Below the pieces are notes generated by a model. The model was given only the letters and a program-made list of their open reading frames with translations, did not search any database and was not told the DNA's origin. Shown here piece after piece: positions 1 through 9,184 of a stretch of 64,000 bases of DNA. Positions within the stretch are counted from its first letter, which is position 1; each line of letters opens with the position of its first letter. Position numbers and translations under genes: made by a program. This stretch comes from Spirochaetia bacterium (lineage in GTDB: Bacteria; Spirochaetota; Spirochaetia; Treponematales; Treponemataceae), in assembly GCA_900769985.1 (NCBI GenBank), contig CAAGIS010000143.1, forward strand, positions 39,749 to 103,748. Direction: 5' to 3'.

Positions 1-148
1 TTTTAAGATAGTACCAGCAGTGAGTCGTAATCTGTTTTCTGGATTCTGTATTGTCCGCATTATTCAGTTCTGCTTTTTTTGAACAGGAAGAAAAAACTGC
101 AATTATGGAATTTATAATGAATAATCTGAATAAAAAATTTTTTTTCAT
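1..148 (-). CDS. N-terminal part of a lipoprotein, cut by the window edge
   Basis: The complement of 148-1 reads as an open frame of 49 codons starting with ATG at 148 and running off the left edge. It begins MKKNFLFRLF, has a hydrophobic stretch to about residue 20, and then a lipobox-like FSSC with Cys at residue 22, followed by a polar, charged segment. This is a type II signal peptide, so the mature protein should be lipid-anchored in the inner or outer membrane. A Shine-Dalgarno-like TAAGGA lies about seven bases before the ATG. The visible 27 mature residues are too few to name a family; a solute-binding lipoprotein is one possibility only. Confidence 0.6.
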   Translation of the reverse strand, partial: MKKNFLFRLFIINSIIAVFSSCSKKAELNNADNTESRKQITTHCWYYLK

Positions 149-195
149 AAAAAATCCTTACTAAAAATATCGGACAGATTTTTAATTATATTAAG

Positions 196-237
196 TAACA
201 CTGAATAAATGATATTGAAGATTTTTTTTCAGTGTTA
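196..237. other. Inverted repeat between two minus-strand genes
   Basis: TAACACTGAA (196-205) is the exact reverse complement of TTCAGTGTTA (228-237), with a 22-base AT-rich loop that contains a run of eight T. It lies downstream of the lptB stop and upstream of the partial lipoprotein gene. It could be a terminator for the lptB unit or an operator for the lipoprotein gene. The rest of 149-333 shows nothing else I can name. Confidence 0.3.
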
Positions 238-333
238 ACCTTGAATGTAGCAATTGGACTGAAATTGTGATAGATTTGTACTTAAGTTAAGTCCTTTCAA
301 GTTAATTGGACAGGTGTGGTTTTAAATACATTG

Positions 334-1122
334 TTACATTTCAAAATCTGTTCCAAGATAAATCTTGCGTGCTTCTTCTGACTTGAGGATTTCTTCTTTA
401 GAGCCTTGTGTTATTATCTGTCCGCTGTTAATGATTATCGAACGGTCTGTAATTTCGAGTGTATCGCGTACGTTGTGGTCTGTAATTAAAATTCCGATTC
501 CGCGTCTGGCAAGGAGTTTTATTAGCGCTTTGATGTCGGCAACGGCAATCGGGTCTATGCCTGCAAACGGTTCATCGAGCAGTAAAAATTTTGGCTGAAT
601 TGCAAGTGAGCGCGCAATTTCTGTTCTCCGCCTCTCTCCGCCTGAAAGTGTGTAAGCTTTTTGCCGCCTGATTTTTGTAATTGCAAATTCTTCGATTAAT
701 TGTTCGAGAGCGGCTTTTTTCTGAACTTTTGTCAAATCACGTCGCGTTTCCAAAACTGACCAGATGTTGTCTTCGACTGTCATCTTTTTGAAAACAGACG
801 GTTCTTGCGGAAGGTAGGAAATTCCTTTTTGCGCTCTTTTATACATCGGAAGTTTAGTGACACATTCTTCATCGAGGAAAACTTCGCCCTGATTCGGTTT
901 ATGAAATCCGACAATCATATAAAATGTCGTTGTCTTTCCTGAACCATTTGGTCCTAAAAGTCCGAGTACTTCGCCTGTGTTCATTGAAAAATCAATTCCC
1001 TTTACGACTTTTTTTTTGCCAAAACTTTTGTAAAGACTTGATACTCTGAGCGTGTGCTTTTCAACTGTCTGCGGATTTTCGTTTTGTCTTTCTAAATTTT
1101 TTTCTAAGATTTTATCACTCAT
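334..1122 (-). CDS. lptB: LptB, ATPase of the lipopolysaccharide-type export ABC transporter
   Basis: This 262-residue ABC ATPase has the full motif set: Walker A GPNGSGKTTT near residue 59, Q-loop LPQEP, signature LSGGERRRTEIARSLA, Walker B FLLLDEPFAGIDP and H-loop TDHNVRDTL. GIDP after Walker B and the RRRTEIARSL signature are typical of LptB. The family powers extraction of lipopolysaccharide or related glycolipid from the inner membrane by LptFG. I start it at ATG 1122, overlapping the stop of the upstream OstA-like gene by 8 bases (translational coupling); a longer frame to 1215 has a highly basic tail that only shadows that gene. Known Treponema lack classical LPS, so the cargo may be another glycolipid. 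No lptF or lptG is in the window. Confidence 0.88.
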   Translation of the reverse strand: MSDKILEKNLERQNENPQTVEKHTLRVSSLYKSFGKKKVVKGIDFSMNTGEVLGLLGPNGSGKTTTFYMIVGFHKPNQGEVFLDEECVTKLPMYKRAQKGISYLPQEPSVFKKMTVEDNIWSVLETRRDLTKVQKKAALEQLIEEFAITKIRRQKAYTLSGGERRRTEIARSLAIQPKFLLLDEPFAGIDPIAVADIKALIKLLARRGIGILITDHNVRDTLEITDRSIIINSGQIITQGSKEEILKSEEARKIYLGTDFEM

Positions 1123-2284
1123 TTTCTGTGCCTGCTTTCTTTTCTTCTTTTTTTGTCGTCGTAACAGAACCACGGATATTTCCGTCCATCGTAATTTCTT
1201 CTGTCTGCATATCAAATCTTATGCTCTGCGCCCTGAATGTGTCTTCTTCTTGTTTTACGACGGCATTGCCGCTTAGTTCCAGAATCTGTTCTTTTTTTCT
1301 GTAAATCGAATAAGCGCCTGTGCAGATGTTCTTTTTTTGTCTGAGGCTAACGTCAATCTGCATTATTGCAATGTCGAGGTTCTGGTCATATTCTATGTTC
1401 TGTGCTTTTGCAATGACATCGTTTTTTAAATCTTTGAGTTCAACATTGCCAGAAAGAATTACGATTTTTGTGTCCTGATTATATTCAAGTGAACTGGCAG
1501 AAAACTCAATTTCTGATTCTGTGCTTTTTCCGCTGATATCGCCGCTCGCCTTGATTATATTAAAGTCTTTGCCGCATAGTTCGATTGTATCTGCATTGAT
1601 TTCCATTGATGAACTTTTGACTTCTGCATTTCCGCTTAAAACGGTCGAGTTTTTGTCGCTTTTGGAATCAGAAATGCTGCCCTGCATTGAGTCGCCTGAA
1701 AAAGTAATTTTTTCTTTTGTATTGTCTTTTTTGTTTGAAACAAGCTGTGTGCCTGTTACGGAATCTGAAAATAAAAAAGAGTTGCTTACGGCGCTCGCAC
1801 TGAAATTTCTGCCAGAAACAGTAAAGTCGTCTTTTTGAATTTCAATTTTTGAATTTTTTGCAGAGACGAGTTGTTCTGTTTTTCCATTCCAGCTTAAAGT
1901 GTCGCCGGAAATTTTTATGTTTTGAGACTCATCAAAAAATTCTATTCCGTCAAAAAATTTAAATATTTCTTCGCCTGAGTCTGCGCTGATTAAAGTTGCT
2001 TTGCCTGAAGAAGTCTTTTTATTGTCAGAATCGAACATTGAAAAATCCGCATCTTTTATAAAAGCAAGAGATGAGTCTTTGTATTGTTCAACAGTGCTGC
2101 CTGAAAGTTCAAGTGTCTTTTTATTATCTGAGTATTGCGTAAGGTGAAGGTTTGTAAAAGTTAACTGAGGAATGTTTTTTTCAGAGCTGTTTTCTTTTTG
2201 ATATTTCAGTGAACAGCTGGAAAGCAAAAATAATGCTGAAAGAGAAATCAAGAATAAATTTAGAACTGAATTTTTTATCTTCAT
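1115..2284 (-). CDS. OstA/LptA-like periplasmic lipoprotein
   Basis: A 389-residue protein with an N-terminal hydrophobic segment ending in LLSSC, a lipobox. The mature part is made of repeating beta-strand units with alternating Gly/Ser/Asn (LSGNAEVKSS, LSGNVELKDL, LSGNAVVKQ), the pattern of the OstA/LptA jellyroll that bridges inner and outer membrane during LPS transport. At about 390 residues it is roughly twice the length of E. coli LptA, so it may combine LptC-like and LptA-like parts. It overlaps lptB by 8 bases. Start: ATG 2284 or ATG 2290. A TATACT box lies only a few bases upstream (2300-2295, minus), so the mRNA may be nearly leaderless. A longer frame to 2377 would put 31 residues ahead of the signal peptide and is rejected. 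Confidence 0.75.
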   Translation of the reverse strand: MKIKNSVLNLFLISLSALFLLSSCSLKYQKENSSEKNIPQLTFTNLHLTQYSDNKKTLELSGSTVEQYKDSSLAFIKDADFSMFDSDNKKTSSGKATLISADSGEEIFKFFDGIEFFDESQNIKISGDTLSWNGKTEQLVSAKNSKIEIQKDDFTVSGRNFSASAVSNSFLFSDSVTGTQLVSNKKDNTKEKITFSGDSMQGSISDSKSDKNSTVLSGNAEVKSSSMEINADTIELCGKDFNIIKASGDISGKSTESEIEFSASSLEYNQDTKIVILSGNVELKDLKNDVIAKAQNIEYDQNLDIAIMQIDVSLRQKKNICTGAYSIYRKKEQILELSGNAVVKQEEDTFRAQSIRFDMQTEEITMDGNIRGSVTTTKKEEKKAGTENE

Positions 2285-2406
2285 AATCATAAATAGTATA
2301 ATGTAAAATTCTAAGTTAATAAATAAAGAATTCCTGTTTTTATTTTTTTTGCCGCAATGCAGATTTTCAATAGACAAAAAATGTGATAAAGATTACAGTT
2401 TTTATT

Positions 2407-3510
2407 ATGGACGATAGAAATAGCAAAAACAACCTTCAGTCTTTTTTTATTTTTGCCCTGCTCATTCTTTTTCTCGGAACGTGCATTGCAATGATGTATC
2501 CTTTCTTTACTGTAATTTTATGGACAATTTTTCTTTACATAATTTTCAGACCACTGCATTTGAAGATTGTTTCAAAATTTGACAGATCAAAAAAACTGTT
2601 CAAAGTGCGCAAGCATCTTCTTGCAGCAGCGTTTGCGTTAGGAATTCTTCTGCTTATAATTATTCCTGTTGTGTTTATCGTAATTCTTTTGTTTAAAGAA
2701 CTTTCTCAGTTTATGCAGGGACTGACTAATTTCTTAAAAAACAACCCTTTGATTTTTTCGCCTGACGGGCCTTTTAGTAAAATTTTCGGGCTGTTTGAAA
2801 AATTTGGAGTGACAATTCCTGATTTTGACATATCGGATATAAGGAATTATTTAATTCAATTTACGCAATCGTATAGTTCAAAAGTTTTGTCTATGGGAAC
2901 TTCCATTTTGAGCAAGGCAGGAAATTTTTTGATTTCGCTTTTGTTCATTGTGTTTGCCTTGTATTTTTGTTTTCTTGACGGTCATTATCTTGGTACTGTC
3001 ATCAAGCAGGCGATTCCAGTAAAGACAGAATATATGAATATCCTGTCAAAAAAATTTACTGAGATTACGCGGAATTTGTTTTCAGGTTATATTCTTGTGG
3101 CGCTTTATCAGGGGGTAGCATCGTTTATAATTATGACGGTGTTCGGTGTTAAGGGCGCGCTGCTTTTTTCTGTCGTGCTGATGTTTGCTTCGTTTATTCC
3201 GCTGTTCGGGGCATCTATTGTATGGCTTCCGATTGGAATTGTCCTGTGCTTTACATCGACTTTAGTAAAAGGAATTCTTTTTATAATAATCTGCGGTTTT
3301 TGCGTAAGCCTGCTTGATAATTTTTTGAGGCCTTTCCTTTTAAAAGACAGAATCAACGTTCACCCTTTGATTATATTTTTTGCAATTTTAGGTGGAATAA
3401 AAGTATTCGGAATGAACGGTCTTATTCTCGGACCTCTGACTGTAATTTTATTCTTTACTGTTTTAAATCTTTTGCTGAATAAAAAAGAACTTCCGCTTGA
3501 GGCTGACTGA
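2407..3510 (+). CDS. AI-2E family membrane permease
   Basis: About 367 residues with seven to eight hydrophobic segments in the order usual for the AI-2E (PerM/TqsA/YdiK) family: two N-terminal segments, a long pair around residues 65-95, an amphipathic middle region, then clustered C-terminal helices with the family's loop SFIPLFGASIVWLPIGI and the ending GLILGPLTVIL. Members are proposed exporters of small molecules or Na+(Li+)/H+ antiporters; the substrate here is unknown. The frame is also open from GTG 2383, but neither start has a clear ribosome binding site and ATG 2407 (MDDRN) is preferred. It stands alone and is divergent from the OstA-like gene. Confidence 0.8.
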   Translation: MDDRNSKNNLQSFFIFALLILFLGTCIAMMYPFFTVILWTIFLYIIFRPLHLKIVSKFDRSKKLFKVRKHLLAAAFALGILLLIIIPVVFIVILLFKELSQFMQGLTNFLKNNPLIFSPDGPFSKIFGLFEKFGVTIPDFDISDIRNYLIQFTQSYSSKVLSMGTSILSKAGNFLISLLFIVFALYFCFLDGHYLGTVIKQAIPVKTEYMNILSKKFTEITRNLFSGYILVALYQGVASFIIMTVFGVKGALLFSVVLMFASFIPLFGASIVWLPIGIVLCFTSTLVKGILFIIICGFCVSLLDNFLRPFLLKDRINVHPLIIFFAILGGIKVFGMNGLILGPLTVILFFTVLNLLLNKKELPLEAD

Positions 3511-3554
3511 TTGTAAATTGACTTGATTAAAAATTGCAGGTTTTAAATTTCTGA

Positions 3555-4661
3555 TTAATTGAAAATCGGATAGCAGTCAAAACCGGCAGTCTTTAATAAC
3601 ATTCCCATATTTCCTTTTTCGTTTTCGTCAACGATGACAATGTAGTATACGTTGCCTGATGCACGGATTTCTTTTTCTATGACGGCATCAAAGCCTTTTT
3701 CTTTTAACCTGTCTGCAAGAACCTGTGCATTTTCTTTTTTGGCGAAAAGACCGACCTGCTGACGTTTGACTTTTTCACTTTCAGAAGAGCCTGATTTATT
3801 CTGTACTTCGTCTGTTTTTGCAACTTCGATTGAAACTGATTTTTCGCTGCTTATGGAATTTGCTTTAGTGTTGTTTGCATCTGCCAGCGCATTTCCTTTT
3901 CGGACTACGAAGAACCAGAACGGTGTCGGCATCAAAGATGAATTTCCTGTTATGATGCTTGATTCTATGCTGCCAGGAAATTTAGTTGTTAAAATATCTG
4001 CTGCACTTTTGTCTTCGCTTATGTACCAAAGAGAAAATAAAATTGAAGTCATTACAGATTCCATGCTCTGCATTTTTGAATAGGCATTGAGCATTACGAT
4101 TATTTCGTCAAGATCAGACTCTGACTGAGCTTCGCAAAGTCCGCACCAAAGTTCGTATAATTTAATTTTTGCGATGATTTTTTCATCTTTTGAATTTCTT
4201 ACGCTTGAATTAAGATAGCTCCTTGCAGTTTTTGAATCTCCGCAATTGAGGCTGCATCTGACTGCATCAAGGACAAGGATGCTTGAAGTTTTCTTAAGCA
4301 TATTATAGGCGATTTTTTCTGCCGGTCTTGCATCTTTTTTTAGAATGAAAGAATTTATTTCTGCCTGCGAAACTGAAATGCCTGCTGCTTTTGCAAAAGA
4401 CGTGCTCGCATCTTTATACAAAGAAGCCTGCTCTTGAATTGAACCTGTAAAGGCAAAAAGAATTCTTTTGTCCAGATTTGATTTTTCATTTTCAATCTGG
4501 GACAGTAAATATTCAATTGATTTTTCGACAGTGTCCTGTTCAAGACTTTTTTCGATTGCCGTTATTGCTGAAGTTCCTGCAGAATTCTGCGCAAAAATAG
4601 AAAAAATATTTGCGATGAATAAAATGACAAAAAATTTTCTACAATTAAATTTTAAATTCAT
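3555..4661 (-). CDS. Exported SPOR-domain protein
   Basis: A 368-residue protein with a signal peptide (hydrophobic core at residues 9-24, ending IFAQ), a helical, TPR-like central region of about 230 residues, a Ser/Lys-rich linker and a C-terminal SPOR domain from about residue 298. The SPOR part reads QVGLFAKKENAQVLADRL, then GFDAVIEKE and YYIVIVDE, matching the family's pattern of strand-helix-strand and the GxF core. SPOR domains bind peptidoglycan stripped of stem peptides, usually at division sites. The protein probably works in the periplasm in envelope maintenance or septation. It ends 44 bases from the convergent permease gene and lies 22 bases downstream of a small membrane protein gene, so these may be one unit. 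Confidence 0.75.
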   Translation of the reverse strand: MNLKFNCRKFFVILFIANIFSIFAQNSAGTSAITAIEKSLEQDTVEKSIEYLLSQIENEKSNLDKRILFAFTGSIQEQASLYKDASTSFAKAAGISVSQAEINSFILKKDARPAEKIAYNMLKKTSSILVLDAVRCSLNCGDSKTARSYLNSSVRNSKDEKIIAKIKLYELWCGLCEAQSESDLDEIIVMLNAYSKMQSMESVMTSILFSLWYISEDKSAADILTTKFPGSIESSIITGNSSLMPTPFWFFVVRKGNALADANNTKANSISSEKSVSIEVAKTDEVQNKSGSSESEKVKRQQVGLFAKKENAQVLADRLKEKGFDAVIEKEIRASGNVYYIVIVDENEKGNMGMLLKTAGFDCYPIFN

Positions 4662-4683
4662 TAAAGTGCTGTAATTCCTTCTA

Positions 4684-5043
4684 TTAAGTTAAAGTATTTT
4701 CTTCTTTTGAAGTTTCAGTTTTTTTTGCTTCCTGCTTTTTTGCCTTTGCAGTTGTTTTTGGTTTTTGCTGTGACTGCTGATTAACCGTGTCTGACAGTTT
4801 TACTTGATTTTTCTGTTCCTGCTTTTTTTGAATCTGTCTGTTCTTTTTTATTCTTCTTGCAAATGCGAGAGGAAGCGTACACAAAACTCCGAATGCAAAA
4901 GAAATCAGTGAGTTCATGAACACAGGAACGTTATCAAATGTCTTTACGAACAGCCAGATGTCGCATTTATTGTCGAGGTTGAATCCCATGTAAAAAATAA
5001 AAATTACGATTGCAATAATAAATAAAATTAATTTTAAAATCAT
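4684..5043 (-). CDS. Small LapA-like inner-membrane protein
   Basis: A 119-residue protein with two hydrophobic helices (about residues 1-20 and 40-64) separated by a short polar loop, followed by a long Lys/Gln-rich cytoplasmic tail. The hairpin with FMNSLISFAFGVLCTLPLAF resembles the LapA/DUF1049 membrane family. The ribosome binding site is AGAGGC before ATG 5043. It sits between miaB and the SPOR gene on the same strand, with gaps of 16 and 22 bases, suggesting an operon. Its function is not clear; in enterobacteria LapA partners the LPS regulator LapB, but no LapB is visible here. Confidence 0.55.
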   Translation of the reverse strand: MILKLILFIIAIVIFIFYMGFNLDNKCDIWLFVKTFDNVPVFMNSLISFAFGVLCTLPLAFARRIKKNRQIQKKQEQKNQVKLSDTVNQQSQQKPKTTAKAKKQEAKKTETSKEENTLT

Positions 5044-5059
5044 ATATGCCTCTGTCTGT

Positions 5060-6442
5060 TCAGATTAAGATTCCCCGGAATGTGTTGCCAGAAAGTCCTT
5101 CCAGTTTTACCTGAACAAATTGTCCTATTAAATTTTCAGGAGCTGCAAACGCAACTCTTTCGTCCTGTTCGGTTTTGCCTAAAAGTTCAGACTTGTTGTC
5201 TTTGCTGACACTTTCTGCAAGTACTGCGGCTGTTTTTCCTATGCGCTTTTCCATTTCCCTGCGCGTAATTTCAAGCTGAAGGTCTATGACTTTCTGAAGC
5301 CTTTCTTTTTTTACGTTGAGGTCAATCTGGTCTTTGCGTGTTGCAGCTGGAGTTCCGTCCCTAAGATTATAATAATACATAAAAGCGTTTTCGTATAGAA
5401 TTGAATTCATCAAGGAAAGAACTTCGTTAAAGTCTTCTTCTGTTTCGCCGGGAAATCCTACCATGATGTCTGTCGTAAGCGAAACGTCAGGGATTTTGTT
5501 CCGTATTTTCTGAACAAGGTCAATGTAATGTTCCCGGGTGTAGCGGCGGTTCATCTCTTTTAAAACTTTTGTCGAGCCGTGCTGGACAGGCAGGTGAATG
5601 TGATGGCAAATCTGCCTTCGTTTTGAAATTACGTCAATGAGTCTGTCAGACAAATCTTTTGGGTGGCTTGACATAAATCGAATCCAGCCGATACAGCTTT
5701 TTGTCTCTTCGATGTGGTCACAGATTTTTTCGAGCAGGGCAGGAAAGTCTGTTCCGTTGCAGGAATATGAGTTTACGTTCTGACCTAAAAGTGTAATTTC
5801 CCTGACACCATATTTTGAAAGAATGTCGATTTCTTTAAAGATGTCTTCTATACTGCGGCTTACTTCCCGTCCCCTTACATAAGGAACTATGCAATAGGAA
5901 CAGAAATTGTTGCAGCCGTGCATAATCGGAACGTAAGCGCTGAACGAGCCGGGCTCAAGTGAAACAGGTGAAAACTCAAACTGTTCGGGATTATTGACGA
6001 GTTTTATTTTGTCGGGACTTACGTTGTTTTCGATTGCAGAAATTATGTCACCAAACTGTTTTTTTGCGTAAGTTCCTACAACGTAGTCTATTACAGGATA
6101 ATCTTTTTTAAGTGAACTCAAAAGACGTTCTGCCATGCATCCCATTACTACGACTGTAATCGGTTTTGCTCCGTCTTTTACGTAGTCTGCGGCAACTTCA
6201 AGCGTTTTTGCCTTTGCATGCGGTTTACATTCGCGCACTGCTTTAAGACCTGAAAACCAGCCGAGTCTTCCAAAGATTCTGTTTTCGGCTGTTTTTCTTA
6301 CAGAGCATGTGTTTATGACTACAAGGTCACAGATTTGTACGTCATCGGCTTTTGTCCAGCCGCGCGAAATTAAAAGCTGTTCGACTGCTGCCGATTCTGC
6401 AATGTTCATCTGGCAGCCGTAAGTTTCAAAAAAGTATGTCAT
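5060..6442 (-). CDS. miaB: tRNA-2-methylthio-N6-dimethylallyladenosine synthase MiaB
   Basis: A 460-residue radical-SAM methylthiotransferase. The N-terminal UPF0004 domain begins YFFETYGCQMN with further conserved cysteines in NTCSVRKTAENR and VVMGCMAERL, which hold the auxiliary Fe-S cluster. The radical-SAM motif CNNFCSYCIVPYVRGRE (near residue 177) binds the SAM cluster. A TRAM domain closes the protein. The NTCSVR and GRE motifs favour MiaB over RimO or MtaB. It adds the methylthio group to i6A37 of tRNAs reading UNN codons; such a tRNA, tRNA-Leu(UAA), is encoded at 44026. Its start lies 15 bases after the folD stop, so both are probably co-transcribed. Confidence 0.95.
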   Translation of the reverse strand: MTYFFETYGCQMNIAESAAVEQLLISRGWTKADDVQICDLVVINTCSVRKTAENRIFGRLGWFSGLKAVRECKPHAKAKTLEVAADYVKDGAKPITVVVMGCMAERLLSSLKKDYPVIDYVVGTYAKKQFGDIISAIENNVSPDKIKLVNNPEQFEFSPVSLEPGSFSAYVPIMHGCNNFCSYCIVPYVRGREVSRSIEDIFKEIDILSKYGVREITLLGQNVNSYSCNGTDFPALLEKICDHIEETKSCIGWIRFMSSHPKDLSDRLIDVISKRRQICHHIHLPVQHGSTKVLKEMNRRYTREHYIDLVQKIRNKIPDVSLTTDIMVGFPGETEEDFNEVLSLMNSILYENAFMYYYNLRDGTPAATRKDQIDLNVKKERLQKVIDLQLEITRREMEKRIGKTAAVLAESVSKDNKSELLGKTEQDERVAFAAPENLIGQFVQVKLEGLSGNTFRGILI

Positions 6443-6457
6443 TTATATTCCGTAAAA

Positions 6458-7339
6458 TTATTTTAAATTGTTCTGGTTTTTAGCAGCTTCGAGAGTGTTT
6501 ACCATAAGCATTGCAATTGTCATAGGGCCGACCCCTCCGGGAACAGGCGTAATGTATGAAGCTATTTCTGAAACTGCTTCAAAGTCAACGTCGCCTGTAA
6601 GTCTGAAACCGCTTTTTTTTGTGCTGTCAGGAATTCTGTTTACGCCGACATCAATTACGACAGCACCTGGTTTTACCATCTGCTTTGTAACTGTCATCGG
6701 ATGCCCTGCAGCGGCAACAATTATGTCGGCCTGCTTTACGATTGACTCAATGTCTTTTGTTCCTGTGTGGCAGATTGTAACTGTTGAATTTACTTTTTTA
6801 GAAGACATTAAAATTGCAAGCGGTTTTCCGACGATGTTTGAACGCCCGATTATTACGCAGTGTTTCCCGCTTGTTTCGATGTTCATTTTTTCAAGGAGAA
6901 CGATGACTCCGTGTGGCGTACATGGTAAAAATGCTTTTCTTCCTATCATGAGGTTTCCGACATTTACAGGGTGAAAACCGTCTACGTCTTTTTCCGGTGT
7001 AATTGCCGTGATTACGCGGTCTTCGTTTATGTGCTTCGGAAGCGGAAGCTGGACTAAAATTCCGTTTACAGTATTGTCTTTGTTAAGGCGTTCGATAAGT
7101 TCAACCAGTTCTTCTTCTGAAGTATCTTCAGGCAGATGAACGCTTTTATCTGTCATTCCTGCTTCTGCGAGGGCTTTTTGTTTGCCTGTAACGTAAGAAA
7201 CGCTTGCAGGATTGTTTCCTACGAGAATAACTGCAAGACATGGAGAAATTCCTTTTGCGTTAAGTTCCTTTACTTGTTCTGCAACTTCTTTGCGTACGTT
7301 TTGAGCAATTGCTTTTCCGTCTATGATTACTGCACTCAT
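6458..7339 (-). CDS. folD: Bifunctional methylenetetrahydrofolate dehydrogenase/cyclohydrolase FolD
   Basis: A 293-residue protein of normal FolD length. Motifs visible are [15 protein letters not shown] with the catalytic Lys, [26 protein letters not shown], the nucleotide-binding loop [12 protein letters not shown] and the C-terminal [15 protein letters not shown]. It interconverts 5,10-methylene-THF, methenyl-THF and 10-formyl-THF in the cytoplasm. ATG 7339 is preceded by a very strong AAGGAGGAATT ribosome binding site. It is the first gene of the minus-strand run folD-miaB-LapA-like-SPOR and is divergent from the outer-membrane protein gene at 7468. Confidence 0.97.
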   Translation of the reverse strand: MSAVIIDGKAIAQNVRKEVAEQVKELNAKGISPCLAVILVGNNPASVSYVTGKQKALAEAGMTDKSVHLPEDTSEEELVELIERLNKDNTVNGILVQLPLPKHINEDRVITAITPEKDVDGFHPVNVGNLMIGRKAFLPCTPHGVIVLLEKMNIETSGKHCVIIGRSNIVGKPLAILMSSKKVNSTVTICHTGTKDIESIVKQADIIVAAAGHPMTVTKQMVKPGAVVIDVGVNRIPDSTKKSGFRLTGDVDFEAVSEIASYITPVPGGVGPMTIAMLMVNTLEAAKNQNNLK

Positions 7340-7467
7340 AATTCCTCCTTGTAAATGTAACTATTACATTTCTTATTTATTATACTTTTATTGAATAAAA
7401 GCTTGAAAAAATGTATTATTCAACGATTATAACAGATTATCCATTTAATTTCTATCAGTGAGGAATT

Positions 7468-8106
7468 ATGAAAAAGTTTTCAAAGGTTATTTTTGCGGCC
7501 TTTTTTGCGTTTTTTACTATTGCATCAAATATCCATGCACAGTCTTTTCAGTCAGCTGACATTTCTGCTATGGACAGCGAGGATGAATATACAGACGGCG
7601 ATTATTACGAAGACGAAGAAATCCGCCTTACTCAGAACGGAGCAGGAGACCAGTTTATTGCATTAAAGCTTATGCCTCTCATTCCTTTGAATTTTGACAA
7701 GCAGCTTTCTGTCGGTGGTGCGTTAAGTCTCGGCTACCACAGGTTTCTGACACAATTTATTGCAGTCGGTGCAGACGTAATGTTTGCTTATAATACGACA
7801 ATCGGAAGCAATCTTTTTACTGTTATTCCGCTTACAGTGGGGATAACTTTTCAGCCTTATGTTTGGCGTTTTGAATTTCCGATTACGCTGAATGTCGGTG
7901 CGGCGCTGGAAAATTATCTGCAGTATAATTATTTTCCGGGGCTTATTCTTAAAGGGGAAGCAGGCTGTTTTTACCGGATGAACGAAAACTGGTCTTTCGG
8001 GCTTGAGTGTCAGCTTATGTATCTGCCTCAATGGTACAGTGATTCTTCAAAAAATGATTATTATTTGGGTATTACGGCAACTGTCGGTGCCAGATATCAC
8101 TTCTAG
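7468..8106 (+). CDS. Outer-membrane beta-barrel protein
   Basis: A 212-residue protein with a clear type I signal peptide (MKKFSKVIFAAFF…, cleavage probably after IHA at about residue 24), a short acidic segment rich in Asp/Glu/Tyr (DEYTDGDYYEDEE), then eight or so alternating beta-strands with aromatic girdle residues, ending in ARYHF with the C-terminal Phe recognised by BAM. This is the architecture of a small eight-stranded OmpA/OmpW-like barrel. Ribosome binding site GAGGAATT precedes ATG. The next gene, a lipoprotein, begins 15 bases after the stop, so they are probably co-transcribed. I cannot assign a cargo or ligand. Confidence 0.7.
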   Translation: MKKFSKVIFAAFFAFFTIASNIHAQSFQSADISAMDSEDEYTDGDYYEDEEIRLTQNGAGDQFIALKLMPLIPLNFDKQLSVGGALSLGYHRFLTQFIAVGADVMFAYNTTIGSNLFTVIPLTVGITFQPYVWRFEFPITLNVGAALENYLQYNYFPGLILKGEAGCFYRMNENWSFGLECQLMYLPQWYSDSSKNDYYLGITATVGARYHF

Positions 8107-8121
8107 GAAAAAGGTTTTCAA

Positions 8122-9162
8122 ATGAAATTAAAAGCGAAAAAAAATAAAATGAATGTTTTTCTTGTTCTTGCAGCAGTTTTTGCAGCGGGAGTTTTTTCTG
8201 GTTGTCAAGATCCGATTTTCTGGAATATCAGGCAGGAAGTAAAACTTGAAGAAGCAACAATTTACGGAGATATTTTTTCAATCGTAAGATTTAAAGATAA
8301 ACTGTTCATTGCAAACGGAAATATTTATTCAAAAGACAAAAATGCAAATTCTCACGGACAATGGTCAAAAATGAATGGTCCTGCAGGTCATGTTCTGACA
8401 GTTGCAGCTGATTCTAGCTATGTTTATGCGCTTTCGGTAACTTCAAGAAAAAATGACTCAGAAGGCGAAATGGAACTTGACTCAAGAAAATTATATTACA
8501 GCAGTGACGGAAACAGCTGGAAAGAAGTCAGCGGAATAACTTTGTCAAGTTCAAAGTCAGATGTCGTAAAACTGTTATGTACAAATTCTCCAAAAAATGC
8601 TAATCGTTATGCTTATATCAGAAATAAAAACAATGTTTATAAATTAAATGGTTCTTCTGCTAGCTCATCAGCTGAAAGCGGTGCAGGTTCTGCATTGTCT
8701 TGTGTATATGCAAATGGTGGCGTAAAATTTTATAATGCAGAGGCTGCATGTACAGATGAAACAGAGACAATCGATGCAACCGCAATTTATTATTCGTCAG
8801 GTTCAGATTTAAAGAGAGTTAAAATAAGCGATTCTTCTGAAACGACTGTCGTAAACGGAATCAGGTCTACTGTTTACGGAATTGCTGTAATGAAAGATTC
8901 TGTTTTAGTAACGACTGCCGGCGGTACTGCCCTTGTAGCGCGCGATTCTGGTACAGAAATCCAGTTTGCAAATCTTCAGAGTACACTGAGTACTCTTTAT
9001 GAATCACGTGCGTGCCTTGCAGTTAATCCTGGTTTGAATGCGCATGATTGTGCTGTCTATGCAGGACTTAGCGTACAAGGAACAGGTTCAAATTCTGCGC
9101 TCTTTACTCATGAAGGTCTTTGGTCATATTATCCTGCGCGCGGTAAATGGAACATAGAATAG
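8122..9162 (+). CDS. Treponemal lipoprotein of unknown function
   Basis: A 346-residue protein with a basic N-terminus, a hydrophobic core and lipobox VFSGC (Cys about residue 28), so it should be a lipid-anchored envelope protein. The mature chain is Ser/Thr/Asn/Gly-rich beta-type sequence with repeated short units of the kind YAYIRNKNNVYKLNG and IYYSSGSDLKRV, which resembles a beta-propeller or other repeat fold, but I do not recognise a named family. An AAAGG ribosome binding site precedes ATG. It follows the barrel protein directly and precedes the RarA gene by 22 bases. Surface or periplasmic display is an inference. Confidence 0.6.
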   Translation: MKLKAKKNKMNVFLVLAAVFAAGVFSGCQDPIFWNIRQEVKLEEATIYGDIFSIVRFKDKLFIANGNIYSKDKNANSHGQWSKMNGPAGHVLTVAADSSYVYALSVTSRKNDSEGEMELDSRKLYYSSDGNSWKEVSGITLSSSKSDVVKLLCTNSPKNANRYAYIRNKNNVYKLNGSSASSSAESGAGSALSCVYANGGVKFYNAEAACTDETETIDATAIYYSSGSDLKRVKISDSSETTVVNGIRSTVYGIAVMKDSVLVTTAGGTALVARDSGTEIQFANLQSTLSTLYESRACLAVNPGLNAHDCAVYAGLSVQGTGSNSALFTHEGLWSYYPARGKWNIE

Positions 9163-9184
9163 GTTGATTTGAAAAGACAGACAA

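Noticed and set aside
6468..6974. A 168-codon plus-strand frame opposite folD
   Set aside because: It is antisense to the conserved FolD frame, has no ribosome binding site and no family features; it is a by-product of codon bias.
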